Shown here one piece after another: positions 58,935 through 64,000 of a stretch of 64,000 nt of DNA. Numbering within the stretch: position 1 is the stretch's first letter; each line of letters begins with the position of its first letter. The stretch is from Candidatus Latescibacterota bacterium (GTDB lineage Bacteria; Latescibacterota; UBA2968; UBA8231): the NCBI GenBank assembly GCA_022819745.1, contig JAJEGS010000055.1, positions 62,001 to 126,000 on the forward strand, in the 5' to 3' direction. Below the pieces are notes generated by a model. The model saw only the letters and a list, made by a program, of their open reading frames with translations, was not told the origin of the DNA and did not search any database. The translations under genes were made by a program, and so were the position numbers.

Positions 58935-61799
58935 ATGCAAAAGAAAACCCCGAGTCGCCTGAGCACTCGCCAGCAACGGACCTTGCTGGCCGTGGTGGCC
59001 TTGGGCGTCTTCATGGTCGCCGATACGCTCTATTTGCTGACCAATCGGCTGGCCGACGCCCTCGATTTCGCCTACTTCGCCGTTACTGACATTTCCCTGC
59101 CCAAGTTTTACCAAGGCATGGTGCTGTCGCATACGGGCGTCGGTTTGGTGCTGGTGGTACTGGCGATGGGCTTTGTGGCTTGGCACTTACCGGCGGTGTG
59201 GCGCAAGAGCCGCAAACGGGCCATCTACACTGGCATCGCCACGCTGACGTTAGGCATAGTACTGGCTATCAGCGGGCTGTTCATCCTCAGCGCGGCGAGC
59301 AATCGCGGCAATCCGGTGGCCTACTGGAGCCATGTGGCCGCGGCGGTTTTGATTCCTCTCTTCTACTTGGCGCACCGTCGCCTCTCGCTGTGGAAGCCCT
59401 CTGCGCGGAGCTATCGCGTCGTGCCCGTAGCAGTGGTTGGGCTGTTGGCGCTAGCCGTGGTGCTACACGGGTTGAGCTATAGCGGCGAGCAGTACACGCA
59501 GGCGGCCGAGGAGGCATTCGCCGCTGGCAAGCACACCGGGCCGGGTTCTAAGGAACGGCAGGTCGCTGACTTTGCCCCAGACGAGTTTGTCCCCGCCAAT
59601 TTCGTGCCGGCTGAAAGCCCCTTTTTCCCGGCGGCTACTACTACTACGACTGGCGATGTGCTGCCCTCGCGGATCATCACGCGCGGCGATCTCTCGCAGC
59701 CGGAGAAACTCGCTGGCGACATGGACGAGTACGGCTTTGTGGTCAACGAGCCGATTGGTTCGGAGACGTGTGCTCGTTGCCACGCGGCCATCGTCGAACA
59801 GTGGGCGACTTCGGCGCACCGCTTTGCCTCGTTCAACAACCCCTTCTACGAGGCGACGATCAACCACATGCGCAGCAACTCGACCGAGAGCAATGCGGAG
59901 GTTGACGCGCATATCGCCTATTACAAGGACTTGGCGGGCGAGGAGGCCAAAGTCAAGTCCAAGTGGTGCTCGGGTTGCCACGATCCGGCGCTGATGCTGG
60001 CCGGCAAAATGACCGAGGAGATCGACCGCGCCTCGCCACAGGCCCAAGCCGGGCTGACCTGCTTGGGCTGCCACGCCATCGACGAGATTCACGACCAGAC
60101 CGGCAACGGCAACTACAACATCGCCGACGAGCAGGAGGACCCCTATCTGTTCGCCAATGCCAAAGAAGGCGTGGGCCGCTTCGTGCACGACACAGCGCTG
60201 AAGGCGCGGCCCATCGTCCACAAAAAGCAGATGCTCAAGCCGTTCTTCCGCACCTCTGAGTTTTGCGCCACCTGCCACAAGGTCAGTCTCGACTCGCGCG
60301 TCAATGGCTACCGCTGGCTGCGCGGCCAAAACGAATACGACAATTGGCACGACAGCGGCGTGGCGCTCAACGCCTCTAGGACTTTCTATTTGCCTGCTGT
60401 TAAGCGGGTTTGCCAAGATTGCCACATGCCGCTGGAGGAAGCGGTTGGCGGCGACGTGTCGGCGCGGGATGGGTACGTCAAGTCGCACCGCTTTTTGGCG
60501 GTCAACACGGCCCTGCCCTTCATCCGCGGGGACGAGGAGACTATCGCGCGGATTGAGGAATTTCTGCAAGACGAAAAGCTCAGCGTCGATGTGTTCGCGC
60601 TGCACCACCAAGAAGAAGCGCACTACGCGCTGGACAAGAGTCAGCCAGCGTTGGTGCGCGGCGGCGAGTACACATTCGACGTGGTGGTGCGCAACAAGGG
60701 CGTCGGGCACACTTTCCCGGGCGGGACTAACGATTCCAACGAGGGCTGGCTAGAGGTCTCGGTGGTGAGCGACGACGATACGGTGCTGGCTTTGAGCGGG
60801 GCGGTGCAAGACGACGGGCACGTCGATCTAGGGGCGCACTTTTACAAGGCGCTGATGGTTGATGCAAAAGGCCAAGCTATCCACCGGCGCAATGCGCAGG
60901 ACATCGTCACCGCCGTGTACGTGCGCACCATTGGCCCGGGTACGGCGGATGTAGCCCACTACAGCTTCGAGGTGCCCGAGGACTACGCGGGGCGCAAGCT
61001 GACGCTACGGGCGCGGCTTTTGTGGCGCAAGTTCGACCGCGCCTATACGGAATTTGCTTTTAACAACAATCGCCAGGGCTTCCGCCGCTTCGACCAAGTG
61101 CCGGATTTGCCGGTAACTGAGATCGCTCGCAGCGAGGTGGAATTGGTGGTGGGAGGGCCGTCCGCGCAGGGTGCGCCGGATGCGGGAGACTGGATGCGCT
61201 TCAACGACTATGGGATTGGCTTGCTGCTTCAAGACGATACCCAAGGAGCAGCACGGGCCTTTGAGACGGTGGAACAGCTAGCGCCGGAGCGCTTGGACGG
61301 CTGCCGCAACTTGGCCAAGGTTGCCGTGCGCGACGGTCACTTGGAGCGGGCCTACGAGCATTTGGAGGACTGCGAGGCGTTGGTTAGCGGCGACGGGCAG
61401 ACGGCTTGGGTTTGGGGCGTGGTGTTGCAGGAGGATGGTCGTTACGAAGCTGCGGCGCAGGCGTATCGCCGAGTGTTGCGCGACTTTCCCGAGGATCGTG
61501 CTACGTGGCGCAACTTGGGCCGGGTGCTCTACCTCGATGGCCGCTTTGAGGAGGCTTTGGAGGCTCTCGATGGCGTGCTGGCTATTGACCCGGAAGATCG
61601 CGTCGCTCACTACCACCGGATGCTTTCGCTGCGCGCCCTCGGCCGCGAGGATGAGGCCCTCGTCGCCGAGCAGGCTTACCAGTACTATCAGATCGACGAG
61701 TCGGCTCAGGAGCTGACGCGCCGCTACCGGCTAGAGCATCCGCACGACAACCGCGAGGCGCTCAAGATCCACGTTCATCCGCTGGGGGAGGGTGGTTGA
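58935..61799 (+). CDS. Multiheme c-type cytochrome with TPR C-terminus
   Basis: 954 aa. Five N-terminal membrane helices (within residues 15-180), then five heme motifs: CARCH (about 278), CSGCH (345), CLGCH (376), CATCH (444), CQDCH (492), all periplasmic. A beta domain follows (FDVVVRNKGVGHTFPGGTND), and TPRs fill about 760-935. It resembles cytochrome c554-like electron carriers with a TPR scaffold. The C-terminus overlaps a minus-strand gene by 25 bp. Confidence 0.9.
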   Translation: MQKKTPSRLSTRQQRTLLAVVALGVFMVADTLYLLTNRLADALDFAYFAVTDISLPKFYQGMVLSHTGVGLVLVVLAMGFVAWHLPAVWRKSRKRAIYTGIATLTLGIVLAISGLFILSAASNRGNPVAYWSHVAAAVLIPLFYLAHRRLSLWKPSARSYRVVPVAVVGLLALAVVLHGLSYSGEQYTQAAEEAFAAGKHTGPGSKERQVADFAPDEFVPANFVPAESPFFPAATTTTTGDVLPSRIITRGDLSQPEKLAGDMDEYGFVVNEPIGSETCARCHAAIVEQWATSAHRFASFNNPFYEATINHMRSNSTESNAEVDAHIAYYKDLAGEEAKVKSKWCSGCHDPALMLAGKMTEEIDRASPQAQAGLTCLGCHAIDEIHDQTGNGNYNIADEQEDPYLFANAKEGVGRFVHDTALKARPIVHKKQMLKPFFRTSEFCATCHKVSLDSRVNGYRWLRGQNEYDNWHDSGVALNASRTFYLPAVKRVCQDCHMPLEEAVGGDVSARDGYVKSHRFLAVNTALPFIRGDEETIARIEEFLQDEKLSVDVFALHHQEEAHYALDKSQPALVRGGEYTFDVVVRNKGVGHTFPGGTNDSNEGWLEVSVVSDDDTVLALSGAVQDDGHVDLGAHFYKALMVDAKGQAIHRRNAQDIVTAVYVRTIGPGTADVAHYSFEVPEDYAGRKLTLRARLLWRKFDRAYTEFAFNNNRQGFRRFDQVPDLPVTEIARSEVELVVGGPSAQGAPDAGDWMRFNDYGIGLLLQDDTQGAARAFETVEQLAPERLDGCRNLAKVAVRDGHLERAYEHLEDCEALVSGDGQTAWVWGVVLQEDGRYEAAAQAYRRVLRDFPEDRATWRNLGRVLYLDGRFEEALEALDGVLAIDPEDRVAHYHRMLSLRALGREDEALVAEQAYQYYQIDESAQELTRRYRLEHPHDNREALKIHVHPLGEGG

Positions 61800-62029
61800 G
61801 GGCGCACGTGGAGAATTTCTTCCATGCCTAGTGCCCGCACTTGGTCGGCTTCTAGGGTAAGGACGGCGTGGTTGGGAAACTCCACTTCGTAAGCGGCTCC
61901 TTCGCCGTGAATGAAAACCACGACCCCGACATCGCCGGCGATCAGTTCGGCTTCGGGTTGATCGGCTGTCAGGACAGCCTTCCGGTGTTCGGCTAGGGGT
62001 TCGGCAAGAGGTTCGGCTAGGGTATTCAT
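61775..62029 (-). CDS. DUF4926-like small protein
   Basis: 84 aa. An N-terminal (AEPL)2 repeat leads into a compact domain, TADQPEAELIAGDVGVVVFIH...AYEVEF, typical of DUF4926. Three bases after the DUF6883-like gene stop, so co-translated. Possible toxin-antitoxin-like partner; function unknown. Confidence 0.75.
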   Translation of the reverse strand: MNTLAEPLAEPLAEHRKAVLTADQPEAELIAGDVGVVVFIHGEGAAYEVEFPNHAVLTLEADQVRALGMEEILHVRPQPPSPSG

Positions 62030-62032
62030 AGA

Positions 62033-62344
62033 CTAACTCCTTTGTGGAACGGCCGTTACAAAACGTAGCTCGGTCTCGCCGTGGCGGATAAACCACACAG
62101 TGCGAAGATGAAACAGGCCGTATGAGGGTGTGTTAATATATCCAAGGATAATGTATTTGGTGCCGTGCTCAGTTGCAATACGTTCGACAAGCGGTTGCGT
62201 CTTGACAATGACCAGCAGACCACTGCGTAAGTCCCCGACATTGTGGTCGCCATAGCCGAGTAGGGCGAATAGACCGCTCTTGCTGTCGTCGTGCAGCAGG
62301 TAAGTCAATTTTTCGTCGGCGATGTAGGCTTCGCTGCGATTCAT
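62033..62344 (-). CDS. DUF6883-like small protein
   Basis: 103 aa from ATG 62344. DEKLTYLLHDDSKSGLFALLGYG start, central IVKTQPLVERIATEHGTKYIILGYINTPS, ending HLRTVWFIRHGETELRFVTAVP. This fits the DUF6883 pattern. DUF6883 and DUF4926 genes are regularly adjacent in bacterial genomes, as here. Confidence 0.75.
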   Translation of the reverse strand: MNRSEAYIADEKLTYLLHDDSKSGLFALLGYGDHNVGDLRSGLLVIVKTQPLVERIATEHGTKYIILGYINTPSYGLFHLRTVWFIRHGETELRFVTAVPQRS

Positions 62345-62442
62345 GTCGAGCTAGTCCGATTGCATTCTTTTAAGGTGTCGGTTACTCTAGCAAACACCTG
62401 TGTATCAACCTTTCACACCGCTAAGGTTTAATGGGAAGAGAT

Positions 62443-64000
62443 ATGACGAGTAAGTACGCAATAGATGCAAATTTTATGCCAACATTTCATAGCGCGATCT
62501 GGCGATTCTCGGTCGGCGCATTGATGTTAGCCGCCTGCGGCCCGGAAGAGCCTTCGGAACCGGCTCCGAAGCCTGAGTACACCAAACCGGCTGCCGACTA
62601 TGCGGTGGGGCGCGGGCGGAAAGAGGCTCCTGTGGTGCGCTTTGTCGATGTGACGCGAGAGGCTGGTCTCGAATTCAGGCACGAGACCGGGGCGCGCGGC
62701 GATAAGTGGATGCCGGAGACCATGGGCAGCGGCTGCGCGCTTTTTGATTACGATGGCGACGGCTGGCTGGACGTGCTCTTGGTCAACAGCGAAGGCTGGG
62801 GAGGCGAAAAGGCCCCCGGCAAGCTCTACCGCAATCTCGGCAACGGCACTTTTGATGACGCAACGGAGCGCGCGGGTCTAGACTTTTCGGTCTATGGCAT
62901 GGGCGCGACGATTGCCGACTACGACGCCGATGGTGACCCGGATATTTACTTGACGACCTTGGGGCCAAACCTGCTGTTGCGCAACGACGCGGGCCGCTTT
63001 GTCGATGTGGCGCAAGAAGCGGGCGTGGCGGGCGCGGTCTGGCGGGACGATGCGGGCAACGAGAATCCCGAGTGGTCCACGGGCGCGGCCTGGGTCGATG
63101 TGGATGGCGACGGCTGGCTAGATCTGTTGGTCACCAACTACGTGCGCTGGTCGGCTAGCACCGACATATACACCACGCTCGACGGCAAGGGAAAGTCCTA
63201 CGCCACGCCAAAGCAGTACCCCGGCTCGACGCCGAGGCTCTACCGCAACCTAGGCGAGGGCCGCTTCGAGGAGATAACCGAAGAGGCCGGTCTGTTGTTA
63301 CCAGAGGGCAAGTCCATGGGCGTGGCCATGACTGACTTTGAAGACGACGGTCGCATCGACTTGGTGGTCACCAACGACACCCAGCCCAATTTCCTGTTGC
63401 AAAACTTAGGCGGGGGTCGCTTTGCGGAGCGGGGTCTCGCCGCGGGCATTGGCTACGACGAGACCGGGCGGGCGCGCGCGGGGATGGGCGTAGATATTAC
63501 CTCGGTCGCCAACGACGGCGTGCTTTCCATCGCTATTGGCAACTTCAGCCGCGAGGCGCTGTCGCTCTATCGCCAAGCCGGCGGCGCGGTCTTCGTCGAT
63601 GCTGCGGGCAAGGCTCGGCTGATGCAGGCAACGCTGCAGCCGCTGACCTTTGGGCTGCGCTTTTTTGACTACGATCTCGACGGGTACCAAGACCTGATCT
63701 TGGCCAATGGGCACATCGAGCCAGAGATCAACTCGACGCAGAAGGAGATCGAGTACCGTCAACCGCCGCAGTTGTTTTGGAATACCGGCGAGGGGCGGAT
63801 GGTCGAGGTGTCGGAGCAGACGGGCGGGCCGTTTCTCAAGCCAGTGGTGGCGCGAGGGCTAGCCGTCGGCGATATCGATGCAGACGGCGACTTGGATGTG
63901 CTGCTGACGACCAATGGAGGTCCAGCTTATCTATTGCGCAACGAGGGGCCGACTGGCCGCGCGGTGGAGCTTGATCTGACGGGTAAGGCACCTAATCGGG
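62443..64000 (+). CDS. CRTAC1/FG-GAP lipoprotein (partial, runs off the window)
   Basis: ATG 62443 (alternative 62476); no stop before the window end, at least 519 codons. Lipobox LAAC near residue 34 after a hydrophobic run, then Pro/Glu linker. FG-GAP/VCBS calcium-binding repeats: FDYDGDGWLDVLLVN, ADYDADGDPDIYLT, VDVDGDGWLDLLVTN, TDFEDDGRIDLVVTND, YDLDGYQDLILANG, GDIDADGDLDVLLTTN. The last visible residues (AVELDLTGKAPNR) start an ASPIC/UnbV domain. A cell-surface beta-propeller protein, next to the multiheme cytochrome. Confidence 0.85.
   Translation, partial: MTSKYAIDANFMPTFHSAIWRFSVGALMLAACGPEEPSEPAPKPEYTKPAADYAVGRGRKEAPVVRFVDVTREAGLEFRHETGARGDKWMPETMGSGCALFDYDGDGWLDVLLVNSEGWGGEKAPGKLYRNLGNGTFDDATERAGLDFSVYGMGATIADYDADGDPDIYLTTLGPNLLLRNDAGRFVDVAQEAGVAGAVWRDDAGNENPEWSTGAAWVDVDGDGWLDLLVTNYVRWSASTDIYTTLDGKGKSYATPKQYPGSTPRLYRNLGEGRFEEITEEAGLLLPEGKSMGVAMTDFEDDGRIDLVVTNDTQPNFLLQNLGGGRFAERGLAAGIGYDETGRARAGMGVDITSVANDGVLSIAIGNFSREALSLYRQAGGAVFVDAAGKARLMQATLQPLTFGLRFFDYDLDGYQDLILANGHIEPEINSTQKEIEYRQPPQLFWNTGEGRMVEVSEQTGGPFLKPVVARGLAVGDIDADGDLDVLLTTNGGPAYLLRNEGPTGRAVELDLTGKAPNR

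Overview
The window is a GC-rich, densely coded stretch of bacterial chromosome with many overlapping gene starts and frequent GTG/TTG initiation. No rRNA, tRNA, CRISPR array or intact insertion sequence was seen. Two large secreted proteases carry a C-terminal FlgD-like/sorting-type domain of the kind common in the FCB group. Together with multiheme cytochrome-TPR and CRTAC1-type FG-GAP proteins and a mannonate-type sugar-acid module, this suggests an uncultured FCB-related lineage (Latescibacterota-like, or a similar environmental bacterium). That placement is inference.

Layout. 1-4.3 kb: the end of a DPM1-like glycosyltransferase, a GT2 fused to the front half of a sugar-phosphotransferase, a MacB/Lol-type ABC permease plus ATPase, and a TauE/SafE exporter. 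4.3-5.8 kb: a small accessory island with a tiny basic ORF, a TIR/deoxyribosyltransferase-like gene with a frameshift, an orphan RelB/RHH antitoxin whose RelE toxin is cut to about 11 codons, and a minus-strand toxin-antitoxin relic. 5.8-12.9 kb: a Tat-exported aldo/keto reductase and two tandem S8 proteases. 13.1-13.7 kb: a small unknown protein overlapping a retropepsin-like aspartic protease.

13.7-28.6 kb is an aromatic amino acid supercluster. It starts with a trp leader peptide and intrinsic terminator (classical attenuation architecture), then trpE(G) fusion, trpG, trpD, a small membrane protein, trpC, trpS, chorismate mutase, tyrA-ACT, a very divergent aroA, a 46-aa membrane peptide, aroE, argS, aroK, aroB, then rimO and a DUF971 gene. 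trpA, trpB, trpF, aroC, pheA and DAHP synthase are absent here, so the pathway must be completed elsewhere. 28.6-34.4 kb: two unknown minus-strand genes, a one-polypeptide sensor kinase/response regulator/DNA-binding protein, and a duplicated leader region preceding a lipoprotein relic and an intact Cys-rich lipoprotein. 34.7-37.8 kb (minus): BatA-like membrane protein, ptsN, sixA. 37.9-45.7 kb: YjbQ-like protein, phosphohexomutase, O-antigen ligase-like protein, GT4, GT2 and a WcaJ-type initiating transferase, together a surface polysaccharide operon.

45.7-64 kb: an AAA ATPase plus DUF4276/TOPRIM-like pair (defence candidate), an unknown two-gene unit, a secreted protein, an HpaI-type aldolase and uppP on the minus strand; mannonate-dehydratase-like and divergent acetokinase genes on the plus strand; a two-gene NTPase/TPR-NTPase module behind repeated GTTGNCAAC sites (defence or signalling candidate); a hydrolase; a pentaheme cytochrome with TPRs; a DUF6883/DUF4926 pair; and the start of a CRTAC1-like lipoprotein running off the end.
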